Under the pieces are notes generated by a model. That model did no database searches. It had not been told where the DNA came from and saw only the letters and a program-made list of their open reading frames with translations. The translations under genes and the position numbers were made by a program. From Rhodoferax sp. (GTDB taxonomy: Bacteria; Pseudomonadota; Gammaproteobacteria; Burkholderiales; Burkholderiaceae_C), in contig NZ_JANXMU010000032.1 in NCBI RefSeq assembly GCF_025354435.1, positions 1-64,000 of the forward strand: a DNA stretch of 64,000 bases, in the 5' to 3' direction. How positions within the stretch are numbered: the first letter of the stretch is position 1; every line of letters begins with the position of its first letter. Below are positions 26,189 to 33,375 of this stretch, one piece after another.

Positions 26189-26205
26189 ATGCAATTGGGT
26201 TGCAT
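26189..26205. promoter_or_regulatory. Probable Zur operator 2
   Basis: ATGCAA, five bases, TTGCAT. It is a second, weaker palindrome with the same GCAA/TTGC core, seven bases beyond operator 1, on the znu side. Confidence 0.55.
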
Positions 26206-26249
26206 TATCGCGCTAAACCGGCGGCGTACCCACACTTTACCCAGCCTCT

Positions 26250-26381
26250 ATGACAACACCTTCACGCTCCAGATCCCGTCCTCGCTTCTTGGCCTTGTCC
26301 GCATCGGCCCGCCTGCTGCGCGTCGTCCCCGCCCTGGTGGTGTTGTGGCTGGCCGTGGCCTGGGCATCTGGGCCATGGTGA
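26250..26381 (+). CDS. Small single-pass membrane protein leading the znu operon
   Basis: 43 residues: a Ser/Arg-rich N-terminus (MTTPSRSRSRPRFLALSASA), then RLLRVVPALVVLWLAVAWAS and GPW, which is one membrane helix with a basic cytoplasmic side. The stop overlaps the znuC start by seven bases, and it is the first frame after the Zur operators. It may be a real microprotein coupled to znuC, or a leader-like frame. I know no family for it. Confidence 0.5.
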   Translation: MTTPSRSRSRPRFLALSASARLLRVVPALVVLWLAVAWASGPW

Positions 26382-27091
26382 CGTTGGACGGCCTGACCGT
26401 CACCTACCGCGACCGCCCCACCCTGCACGGGGTCAGCGGCAGCTTTGCGCCCGGCTCACTCACGGCGGTGGTGGGGCCCAACGGCGCGGGCAAAAGCACG
26501 CTGCTGAAAAGCATCTTGTCGCTGCTACCCATCGCCCAGGGCAGCCTGCAGGTGCACACCCCGCGTTCGCGCATCGCCTATTTGCCACAGCAGTCGGCCA
26601 TTGACCGCAGCTTTCCCATCACCGTGCACGACTGCGTATTGCTGGGGGCCTGGCAGGCGGCAGGCGCGCTGGGTGGCCTGAGCAATGCGGTGCTGGACGA
26701 GGCAGATGCAGCCTTGCACACCGTGGGCCTGTGCGGGTTTGCGCAACGGCCCATCAGCGCCTTGTCGGCCGGGCAGTTCCAGCGGGTGCTGTTTGCGCGG
26801 CTGCTGCTGCAGGACGCAGATTTGATCCTGTTGGACGAACCCTTCAACGCCATCGACAGCAAAACCACCGCCGAGCTGCTGGCCCTGGTGGCCGACTGGC
26901 ACGCCCGCCAGCGCACGGTGATTGCGGTGCTGCACGACCACAGCCAGGTGCACCAACACTTTCCGCAGACCCTGCTGCTGGCGCGCGGCGTGGTGGCCTG
27001 GGGCGACACCGCCGAAGTCTTGACTCCGCAACACTTGGGACAAGCCCGGTTGCTGGGCGAAAGCTGGGACGACCATCTCCATGCAGCTTGA
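26375..27091 (+). CDS. znuC: Zinc ABC transporter ATP-binding protein ZnuC
   Basis: Energises high-affinity zinc uptake. 238 residues from the ATG at 26375: VTLDGLTVTYRDRPTLHGVS, Walker A VVGPNGAGKST, Q-loop YLPQQSAIDRSFPITV (typical of metal ABC ATPases), signature ALSAGQFQRVLFARLLLQ, Walker B LILLDEPFNAID and H-loop VLHDHSQV. The signature is LSAGQ where LSGGQ is usual, as in many Mn/Zn importers. The zinc assignment rests on the Zur linkage. It overlaps the 43-residue frame upstream and znuB downstream. Confidence 0.88.
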   Translation: MVTLDGLTVTYRDRPTLHGVSGSFAPGSLTAVVGPNGAGKSTLLKSILSLLPIAQGSLQVHTPRSRIAYLPQQSAIDRSFPITVHDCVLLGAWQAAGALGGLSNAVLDEADAALHTVGLCGFAQRPISALSAGQFQRVLFARLLLQDADLILLDEPFNAIDSKTTAELLALVADWHARQRTVIAVLHDHSQVHQHFPQTLLLARGVVAWGDTAEVLTPQHLGQARLLGESWDDHLHAA

Positions 27092-27965
27092 ACCCATGCA
27101 ACATTTTTACGACCTGGCGATTGCCCCGTTTGCCGACTTCCTGTTCATGCGCCGCGCACTCGTCTCCGCCTTGGCGCTGGCCCTGGGCGCGGCTCCGTTG
27201 GGGGTGCTGTTGACGCTGCGCCGCATGAGCCTGTTTGGCGAGGCACTCAGCCACGCCATCCTGCCCGGCGTGGCGCTGGGCTTCATGTTCTTTGGCCTGT
27301 CTGCCATCGCCATGACAGTGGGCGGGCTGCTGGCGGGCATGCTGGTGGCGGCGGTGTCGGGTCTGGTCAGCCGCGCCACGGTGCTGCGCGAAGACGCGAG
27401 TCTGGCCGCGCTGTACCTGGTGTCGCTGGCGTTGGGCGTGATGCTGGTGTCGCGCCGCGGCTCGCAGCTGGATTTGCTGCACATTTTGTTTGGTAGCGCG
27501 CTGGGCGTGGATGCCAGCGGGCTGACGCTGGTGGCCGGTGTGGCCACCATCACCGTGGGCGCGCTGGCGCTGTTTTACCGGGCATTTTTGCTGGAGAGTT
27601 TCGATCCGGCCTACCTGCAAAGCGCCAGTGGCCGCAAGGCCGCCGTGGTGCAGCAGGGCTTTTTGCTGCTCGTCGTTTTGAACCTGGTCGCGGGCTTCCA
27701 GACCTTGGGCACGCTGATGGCCGTGGGCATCATGATGCTGCCCGCCGTGTCGGCCCGCCTGTGGCACGACACCCTGCCCGCGCAGATGCTCAACGCCGTA
27801 GCCCAGGCCGCCCTGGCCAGCTATGTCGGCCTGCTGCTGTCTTACCACCTGGACACCGCCAGCGGCCCCACCGTGATCGTTTGCGCCGGGAGTTTGTACG
27901 CCCTGTCGCTGCTGTGCGCGCCAAGGGGCTGGCTGCCCAGCCTGCGCAAAACCCGATTTTCTTAA
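27081..27965 (+). CDS. znuB: Zinc ABC transporter permease ZnuB
   Basis: 294 residues with seven or eight membrane helices of the ABC-3 family. Typical segments are RRMSLFGEALSHAILPGVAL, LLHILFGSALGV, GFQTLGTLMAVGIMMLPAVS and LDTASGPTVIVCAG. The start at 27081 overlaps znuC by 11 bases; ATG 27096 is an alternative. It forms the membrane channel with ZnuC and ZnuA. The znuC-znuB-znuA order is compact and complete. Confidence 0.88.
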   Translation: MQLEPMQHFYDLAIAPFADFLFMRRALVSALALALGAAPLGVLLTLRRMSLFGEALSHAILPGVALGFMFFGLSAIAMTVGGLLAGMLVAAVSGLVSRATVLREDASLAALYLVSLALGVMLVSRRGSQLDLLHILFGSALGVDASGLTLVAGVATITVGALALFYRAFLLESFDPAYLQSASGRKAAVVQQGFLLLVVLNLVAGFQTLGTLMAVGIMMLPAVSARLWHDTLPAQMLNAVAQAALASYVGLLLSYHLDTASGPTVIVCAGSLYALSLLCAPRGWLPSLRKTRFS

Positions 27966-27977
27966 AGGAGTATTTCC

Positions 27978-28871
27978 ATGTTGTTCAAACGCCTATCCGT
28001 CGTATTAGCGGCGCTGGCCGCGGCCGCGTCGTTCGGAGCTTCGGCCCAGACACCCATCCCCGTCACCACCAGTTTCAGCATCCTGGGCGACCTGGTGAAG
28101 GTGGTGGGCGGCGACCGGGTGGCCGTGACGGCCCTGGTCGGCCCCAACGAAGATGCCCATGTGTTCGAGCCCAAGCCGGCCGATGCCAAGGCCATCCTGC
28201 AGTCCAAACTGGTGGTGACCAATGGCCTGGGATTTGAGCCCTGGATGGGCAAACTGGTGAAATCCGCCGGCTACAAGGGTGCCAGCGTGATCGCCTCCAC
28301 CGGCGTGCAGCCGCGCAAGATGGAAGACGATGGCCGCGTCATCACCGACCCGCATGCCTGGCAAAACCCGACCAACGTGGTCTTCTACGTCAACAACATC
28401 CGCAAGGCGCTAGAGCAGCTCGACCCCGCCGGAGCCGCCACCTACCAGGCCAACACCAGCGCCTATGTGGCCGAACTGCAAGCGCTGGACACCTGGGCCG
28501 TGACCCAGTTTGCCGCCGTGCCCGCCGACAAGCGCAAAGTAATCACCTCGCACGACGCGTTCGGCTATTTCGCAGCCCACTACCAGCTGAAATTTCTGGC
28601 CCCGCAAGGCGTGTCTACCGACGGTGAAGCCAGCGCCAAGCAGGTCGCCAGCCTGATCCGCCAGATCCAGCGCGAGAAGATCAAGGCGGTGTTTCTAGAG
28701 AATATGGCCAACCCCAAGTTGCTGGCGCAGTTGTCCAAAGAAGCCAACGTAGTCCCCGGTGACACCTTGTACGCCGACGCGTTATCGGCCCCCGACCAGC
28801 CCGGTGCTAGCTATTTGAAGATGGCGCGCCACAACATCACCGCACTGGTGGCGGGTTTGCAGAAGAACTAA
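27978..28871 (+). CDS. znuA: Zinc ABC transporter periplasmic binding protein ZnuA
   Basis: 297 residues, cluster A-I metal-binding protein. The signal ends GASAQ. Probable metal ligands are the His of EDAHVFEP, the His of DPHAWQNP, the His of SHDAFGYF and the Asp of DTLYADALS. There is no His-rich charged loop, which is common in ZnuA, so Mn/Fe specificity cannot be dismissed from this protein alone; the Zur palindromes favour zinc. AAGGAG stands before the ATG. Its last 35 bases overlap the convergent methyltransferase gene. Confidence 0.88.
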   Translation: MLFKRLSVVLAALAAAASFGASAQTPIPVTTSFSILGDLVKVVGGDRVAVTALVGPNEDAHVFEPKPADAKAILQSKLVVTNGLGFEPWMGKLVKSAGYKGASVIASTGVQPRKMEDDGRVITDPHAWQNPTNVVFYVNNIRKALEQLDPAGAATYQANTSAYVAELQALDTWAVTQFAAVPADKRKVITSHDAFGYFAAHYQLKFLAPQGVSTDGEASAKQVASLIRQIQREKIKAVFLENMANPKLLAQLSKEANVVPGDTLYADALSAPDQPGASYLKMARHNITALVAGLQKN

Positions 28872-29457
28872 AGACCAGCAGCAGGTTGTTGGCGGGCATG
28901 GCCACCCGCTCCCGCATCGCCAAGCCCACCAGCGCCGCCTGCTGCACCACGTCATCTAGCTGGCGGATGCTCCAGGCAGGGTCGCGCTGGCGAAGGTCGG
29001 CATCAAAGTCCAAGTTGCCCGGCGACGTGGGCACACCGCGCTCCAGGTAGGGGCCATAGGTAATGAGCACGCCCTGCGGTGCCAAATGCTGGGCGGCACC
29101 TTGCATCAACGCCGCGCAGGTAGCCCAGGGTGAGATGTGCAGCATGTTGGCGCAGTAGATGGCATCAAATTTGCCCACCGGCGGCCACTGGGCCAGCACA
29201 TCCAGCCGCACAGGCGGCAGCACATTCGCCACCGCAGCTTGCGCACACCAATAGGCAATGGAACCAAAGGCATCGTCCTGCGCATCGCTGGGCTGCCAGG
29301 TCCAGCCGGGCAGGCCCTGGGCAAAACCGGCGACGTGCTGGCCGGTGCCGCTGGCGATTTCCAACGCTGTGCCATGGGCGGGCAAGACGCGCTGCAGAAC
29401 GGTCAGGATGGGCGCCAGGTTGCGCTCGGCGGCGGGGCTGTGTTGGGGAATGTTCAT
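28837..29457 (-). CDS. DUF938 SAM-dependent methyltransferase-like protein
   Basis: 206 residues from the ATG at 29457. Features are HSPAAERNLAPILTVL, SAM motif I LEIASGTGQHVAGFA, the acidic QPSDAQDDAF and YCANMLHISPWATC, all characteristic of DUF938. The substrate is unknown. The longer frame to 29502 is not conserved. It overlaps the 3' end of znuA on the opposite strand. The DUF2007 gene upstream ends within 12 bases, so the two are probably co-transcribed. Confidence 0.85.
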   Translation of the reverse strand: MNIPQHSPAAERNLAPILTVLQRVLPAHGTALEIASGTGQHVAGFAQGLPGWTWQPSDAQDDAFGSIAYWCAQAAVANVLPPVRLDVLAQWPPVGKFDAIYCANMLHISPWATCAALMQGAAQHLAPQGVLITYGPYLERGVPTSPGNLDFDADLRQRDPAWSIRQLDDVVQQAALVGLAMRERVAMPANNLLLVFSSSANPPPVR

Positions 29458-29468
29458 TTCTCTATTTT

Positions 29469-29771
29469 TCAAGCAGGCATCCAGGCCGCACAGTGCCAGC
29501 ACTGTTCAAACCCACCCTCCACCAGCTCACCGCAGGCGCACAGCCAGCGGTGCTGGGGCACGTTTTGCAGATGGTGCAAGAGGGTACGGGCACGGGCTTC
29601 CTGGGTGGGGTGGTGGATCCAGACCTCGGGCAGGCACTGGTCGGGTGGTAAATCTCCGGCAATGCCGGCCAGGTACTGGCGCTGCACGCTGGCGGCAATA
29701 CCTTCAAACTGCAACGCATCGACCCACAGCGTGGCGATGGCGAGATTCGGGGCTTGGGTTAGGCGCAGCAT
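29469..29771 (-). CDS. DUF2007-type small protein with C-terminal zinc-ribbon-like cysteines
   Basis: 100 residues from the ATG at 29771 (an ATG at 29783 adds four). LTQAPNLAIATLWVDALQFE, then SVQRQYLAGIAGDLPPDQC and a C-terminal WLCACGELVEGGFEQCWHCA with C-x-C and C-x2-C pairs able to bind zinc. Similar proteins are annotated as putative signal-transducing DUF2007 proteins in Burkholderiales. The function is unknown. Confidence 0.75.
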   Translation of the reverse strand: MLRLTQAPNLAIATLWVDALQFEGIAASVQRQYLAGIAGDLPPDQCLPEVWIHHPTQEARARTLLHHLQNVPQHRWLCACGELVEGGFEQCWHCAAWMPA

Positions 29772-29809
29772 GCGGCAGAGCATACGCCGCCGAATGTAGA
29801 AAAACTACA

Positions 29810-29858
29810 TTTTTTATAGCAGCTTGTGCAGGTAGTACCTACGCCAGAGGCTTAAAAG
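29810..29858 (+). repeat. Short repeat copy
   Basis: TTTTTTATAGCAGCTTGTGC, AGGTAGTACCTACGCCAGAG and GCTTAAAAG in sequence. It is forward orientation with a shortened 5' part, between the msrA 3' end and the DUF2007 gene. Confidence 0.65.
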
Positions 29859-29862
29859 ATGG

Positions 29863-30435
29863 TCAATGTTTGACCAGATTGGCGAAGGTCTTGCGAAACT
29901 TTTCCACCTTGGGCGCAGCCACCATCAGGCAGTAGCCTTGGTGCGGGTGGTTCTCGAAGTAATCCTGGTGGTAGGCCTCGGCGGGCCAGTAGTTGGTCAG
30001 CGGCTGCACCTCGGTGACGACCGGCTTGCGGTAGGTACCGCTGACCGCTATCTCGGCCAGCACGGTGTTTATCACCTCCAATTGCTCGGGCGTGCTGGTG
30101 TAGATGCCACTGCGGTACTGCGTGCCCACGTCGTGGCCCTGCTGGTTCAGCGTGGTCGGGTCGTGTATGACAAAAAAGACTTCCAGAATCTCGCGCAGGC
30201 TGATCTGCTGCGGGTCAAACTCCAGCCGCACGACTTCGTTATGGCCGGTTTCGCCGCTGCATACTTCTTCGTAGCTGGGGTTCTTGGCCTGGCCATTGCA
30301 GTAGCCGCTTTCTACATCGGTGATGCCCTGCACCTTCACAAACACCGCCTCCGTACACCAAAAACATCCGCCTCCTAGGGTAATCACTTGGCGAGGGCTG
30401 GGTGCAGAGGTAGTAGAGAAGGACGTGTTTTGCAT
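29863..30435 (-). CDS. msrA: Peptide-methionine (S)-S-oxide reductase MsrA
   Basis: Reduces methionine-S-sulfoxide. 190 residues with the catalytic GGCFWCTEAVF motif (about 22-32), SGYCNGQAKNPSYEEVCSGE, HDPTTLNQQGHDVGTQYRSG and YWPAEAYHQDYFENHPHQGY. The catalytic Cys, Glu and Tyr/Asp residues are in place. It is monocistronic, with a GTACTCCT palindrome just upstream. The partner msrB is at 3030-3440. Confidence 0.94.
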   Translation of the reverse strand: MQNTSFSTTSAPSPRQVITLGGGCFWCTEAVFVKVQGITDVESGYCNGQAKNPSYEEVCSGETGHNEVVRLEFDPQQISLREILEVFFVIHDPTTLNQQGHDVGTQYRSGIYTSTPEQLEVINTVLAEIAVSGTYRKPVVTEVQPLTNYWPAEAYHQDYFENHPHQGYCLMVAAPKVEKFRKTFANLVKH

Positions 30436-30444
30436 AGGCTGCCT

Positions 30445-30465
30445 TGTACTCCTTTTTTAGGAGTA
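30445..30465. promoter_or_regulatory. Palindrome upstream of msrA
   Basis: GTACTCCT, five T, AGGAGTAC: a perfect 8-bp stem 10 bases upstream of the msrA start codon. On the msrA transcript it would place an AGGAG sequence in a hairpin. It could control translation or be an operator. Confidence 0.4.
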
Positions 30466-30657
30466 CGGACTTGTACACTCATATTGTCTTCAACTTTACC
30501 TAAATACACTTACCTCCAGGCTGTGTGCAAACACTTTGCGCCACTCCCCGTCTTGGCGTAAAAAGCCAATACAACAGCCTGGCCGAGCCAGTTCTGCGGT
30601 GTTTGCGCAGAGGATCGTTCCAACTGCACGGGTTTGGTTGATAGCAACAAGTTTTAA

Positions 30658-30710
30658 ACAAAAACCGGCTTTAGCGCATATACCCTCTACGCAAGCAGTT
30701 ATCAAAAAGT
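30658..30710 (-). repeat. Short repeat copy
   Basis: CAAAAACCGGCTTTAGCGCA, TATACCCTCTACGCAAGCAG and TTATCAAAAAG in sequence. It is in reverse orientation and ends seven bases before the ydcF-like start codon. Confidence 0.65.
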
Positions 30711-30716
30711 GAGTAT

Positions 30717-31496
30717 ATGGAATTAGGCGAATTCAAACCCCTGTTGACCGCACTGGTCTTGCCACCTGCAGCCCCGCTGCTGCTGGCGTTGCTGGGACTG
30801 CTGCTGGTTTGGCGTAAAAAAGTACTGGGTGGCGTGCTCTGTGTGGTGGCGCTGGGCGGGTTGTGGCTGCTGGGCTGCAACGCGGTAGCTGTGTGGCTGG
30901 CGCTGCACATCCTGCCGCAGGTGTCCGCCCTGCCCCCGGCCACGGCCGTTGCGGCGCTGCAGGCGCGCCAGGTGCAGGCGGTGGTAGTGCTGGGCGGCGG
31001 CGTGCAGGCGTTTGCGCCCGAGTACGGGGCGGCCCAGCCCACGGCGGACACGGCGATGCGCCTGCGCTACGGCGTGTGGCTGGCCCGCCAGTCGCAGTTG
31101 CCGCTGGCCTTTGCCGGGGGCGTGGGCTGGGCCAACAGCGGCACGGCCACAGCATCTGAAGGGGCGGCAGCCCGCGCCACCGTGGCTCAAGACTACGGCC
31201 TAGCGTTGCGCTGGGTGGACGACCAGTCGCGCGACACGGCAGAAAACGCGGTCCAACTGCACACCCTGCTGGCACGTGACGGCGTGCAGCGCATCGCCCT
31301 GGTGACCCAGGCCTGGCACATGCCGCGTGCGCAGTTGGCTTTTGAGCGGGCCGGGTTTACCGTGACCCCCGCGCCCACCGGCTTTACCTTGCCGCAGCAG
31401 CGCAGCCTGTTGGAATGGCTACCCACCGCCCACGGCCTGCAGTCGTCCCGCGAGGTGCTGCGCGAGTGGCTAGGGTTGCTGGTGGCCAGACCGTGA
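30717..31496 (+). CDS. YdcF/ElyC-type DUF218 membrane protein
   Basis: 259 residues. Two N-terminal helices (TALVLPPAAPLLLALLGLLL; GGVLCVVALGGLWLLGCNAV) precede a DUF218 domain with AVVVLGGGVQAFAPEYGAAQ, MRLRYGVWLARQSQLPLAFA, DDQSRDTAENAVQLH and LVTQAWHMPRAQLAFERAGF. ElyC/SanA-like members act in envelope integrity or lipid-carrier metabolism; the reaction is unknown. No strong Shine-Dalgarno is seen because a repeat lies directly upstream. Confidence 0.85.
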   Translation: MELGEFKPLLTALVLPPAAPLLLALLGLLLVWRKKVLGGVLCVVALGGLWLLGCNAVAVWLALHILPQVSALPPATAVAALQARQVQAVVVLGGGVQAFAPEYGAAQPTADTAMRLRYGVWLARQSQLPLAFAGGVGWANSGTATASEGAAARATVAQDYGLALRWVDDQSRDTAENAVQLHTLLARDGVQRIALVTQAWHMPRAQLAFERAGFTVTPAPTGFTLPQQRSLLEWLPTAHGLQSSREVLREWLGLLVARP

Positions 31497-31570
31497 TGGG
31501 CTAATGCCCCCCCGTATTGACGGGAGCCCAACGCACGGGCTATATTAATAACCCGTCAGTCAGTAACACC

Positions 31571-32239
31571 ATGCCCATCCAGACACATCCACCCACAGCG
31601 GAACCCCAGGCCAAGCGTGCGCGCCGCAAGGAAGCGCGGCCGGGGGAATTGCTGGCAGCGGCGCTGGACCTGTTTGTGGAAAAAGGCTTTGCCGCCACCC
31701 GGGTGGAAGAAGTAGCCCAGCGCGCCGGGGTGTCCAAGGGCACGTTGTTCCTGTACTTTCCCAGCAAGGAAGAGCTGTTCAAAGCCGTGGTGCGGCAAAG
31801 CCTGTCGGCCCGGTTTTTTGAGTGGAGCGCCGAGGTAGACGATTTCACCGGCAGCAGCGCCGACCTGCTGCGCCACGGCATGCTGAGCTGGTGGGAGCGC
31901 GTGGGCGACACCCAGGCATCGGGCATGACCAAGCTGATGCTGACCGAGGCGCACAACTTTCCCGAAATGGCCGCGTTCTACCAAACCGAGGTCGCCCTGC
32001 CCTACCAGGGGCTGATACAGCGCATTCTGCAGCGCGGCATCGACAGCGGCGAATTCGCCCCAATCAACACGGAACTGGCCACCTACAGCGTCACCGCACC
32101 ACTAATTTTTCTGGCCATGTGGAAACACTCCCCGGTCAACCATCCGTGCGCGCCCGCAGCGCTGGACCCGCAGGCGTACCTGGCCTCGCAGCTCCACATC
32201 CTTCTCAATGGGCTGCGCCCACGGACCTCGCCACTATGA
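31571..32239 (+). CDS. TetR-family regulator of the RND efflux operon
   Basis: 222 residues from the ATG at 31571. The N-terminal helix-turn-helix reads LLAAALDLFVEKGFAATRVE then EVAQRAGVSKGTLFLYFPSK; the C-terminal ligand domain ends LASQLHILLNGLRP. The stop overlaps the adaptor start (ATGA). As in similar operons it probably represses itself and the pump genes. The stretch ACCCGTCAGTCAGTAAC right before the start is a possible operator region. The inducer is unknown. Confidence 0.87.
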   Translation: MPIQTHPPTAEPQAKRARRKEARPGELLAAALDLFVEKGFAATRVEEVAQRAGVSKGTLFLYFPSKEELFKAVVRQSLSARFFEWSAEVDDFTGSSADLLRHGMLSWWERVGDTQASGMTKLMLTEAHNFPEMAAFYQTEVALPYQGLIQRILQRGIDSGEFAPINTELATYSVTAPLIFLAMWKHSPVNHPCAPAALDPQAYLASQLHILLNGLRPRTSPL

Positions 32240-33369
32240 CGACCTGGAAGCAGTGGGCGGCCGTGGCCGTGGTCACCGTGTTGTTGGCCGGCGGTGTTGC
32301 CCGCGCCGTACATACCCGCCAGCAGCAACAGGCCACGGTCGCCGCCGCCGCGCAAGCCAAACCCGCCAATGCCGTCGAGCTGGCCCACAGCGACGTGGTG
32401 CTGGCACAAACCCGCAATCTGGCCCAGGGCCTGCCGATCTCCGGGGCGCTGAAGGCCGCCAATTCCGCCGTGGTCAAGGCCCGCGTAGCCGGGGAACTGC
32501 AAGGCCTGAGGGTACGCGAGGGCGACAGCGTGCAAGCCGGGCAGGTGCTGGCCCGCATCGCGCCCACCGAAGTACAAGCCCGCCTGCAGCAGGCCCTGGA
32601 ACAAGCCGGTGCAGCCAAGGCGCAGATCGACATTGCCCAGCGCCAATTTGCCAACAACCAGGCGCTGGTAGACCAAGGCTTCATCTCCAAAACCGCGCTG
32701 GATGCCTCGCAGGCCACGCTGAATGCCGCCCAGTCCACTCACCGTGCAGCCCTGGCCGCGGCTGCCGTGGCGCGCCAAACCGTAGACGACGCGGTGCTGC
32801 GCGCACCCATCTCGGGGCTGATCGCGCAGCGCCTAGCCCAGCCCGGTGAACGCGTGGCCCTGGACACCCGGGTGCTGGAGATTGTGGACATCCGCCGCAT
32901 GGAGCTGGAGGCCTCGGTCAGTGCGGCCGACGCGGTGGCCTTGCGGGTCGGCCAGAAGGCGCAATTGCACATCGAGGGCAGCGCCTCCGATACCCAGATT
33001 GCCGCCACCGTGGTGCGCATCAACCCCAGCACCCAGGCGGGCAGCCGCAGCGTGCTGGTGTACCTGGCCGTGGACGCAGTGCCCGGCCTGCGCCAGGGCC
33101 TGTTTGCCGAGGGCACGCTGGGTACGGGGCAAACCTCGGCGCTGGCCATGCCGGTGAGTGCGCTGCGCACCGACAAACCCTTGCCCTACGTGCAGGTGGT
33201 GGAAAACCACCGGGTGGTGCACAAGACTGTGGTGCCCGGCCTGCGTGGCCAGGTTGGCACGGAAACCATGGTGGCGGTGACCGGGCTGGCCGATGGCGCG
33301 CAGGTCATCCAGGGGAGCCTGGGCAGTTTGGCCGAAGGCACGGCCGTCACCTTTACCGCTGCGCACTAA
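32236..33369 (+). CDS. RND efflux periplasmic adaptor (membrane fusion protein)
   Basis: 377 residues. One N-terminal membrane helix or uncleaved signal (QWAAVAVVTVLLAGGVARAV), a lipoyl/barrel-sandwich domain (SAVVKARVAGELQGLRVREG DSV-type hairpin), an alpha-helical hairpin (about 105-175), a second lipoyl half (VLRAPISGLIAQRLAQPGER) and beta-barrel and membrane-proximal domains. There is no lipobox. It links the inner-membrane pump at 33376 to an outer-membrane channel, perhaps the TolC at 37664. Confidence 0.9.
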   Translation: MTTWKQWAAVAVVTVLLAGGVARAVHTRQQQQATVAAAAQAKPANAVELAHSDVVLAQTRNLAQGLPISGALKAANSAVVKARVAGELQGLRVREGDSVQAGQVLARIAPTEVQARLQQALEQAGAAKAQIDIAQRQFANNQALVDQGFISKTALDASQATLNAAQSTHRAALAAAAVARQTVDDAVLRAPISGLIAQRLAQPGERVALDTRVLEIVDIRRMELEASVSAADAVALRVGQKAQLHIEGSASDTQIAATVVRINPSTQAGSRSVLVYLAVDAVPGLRQGLFAEGTLGTGQTSALAMPVSALRTDKPLPYVQVVENHRVVHKTVVPGLRGQVGTETMVAVTGLADGAQVIQGSLGSLAEGTAVTFTAAH

Positions 33370-33375
33370 ACCGCC

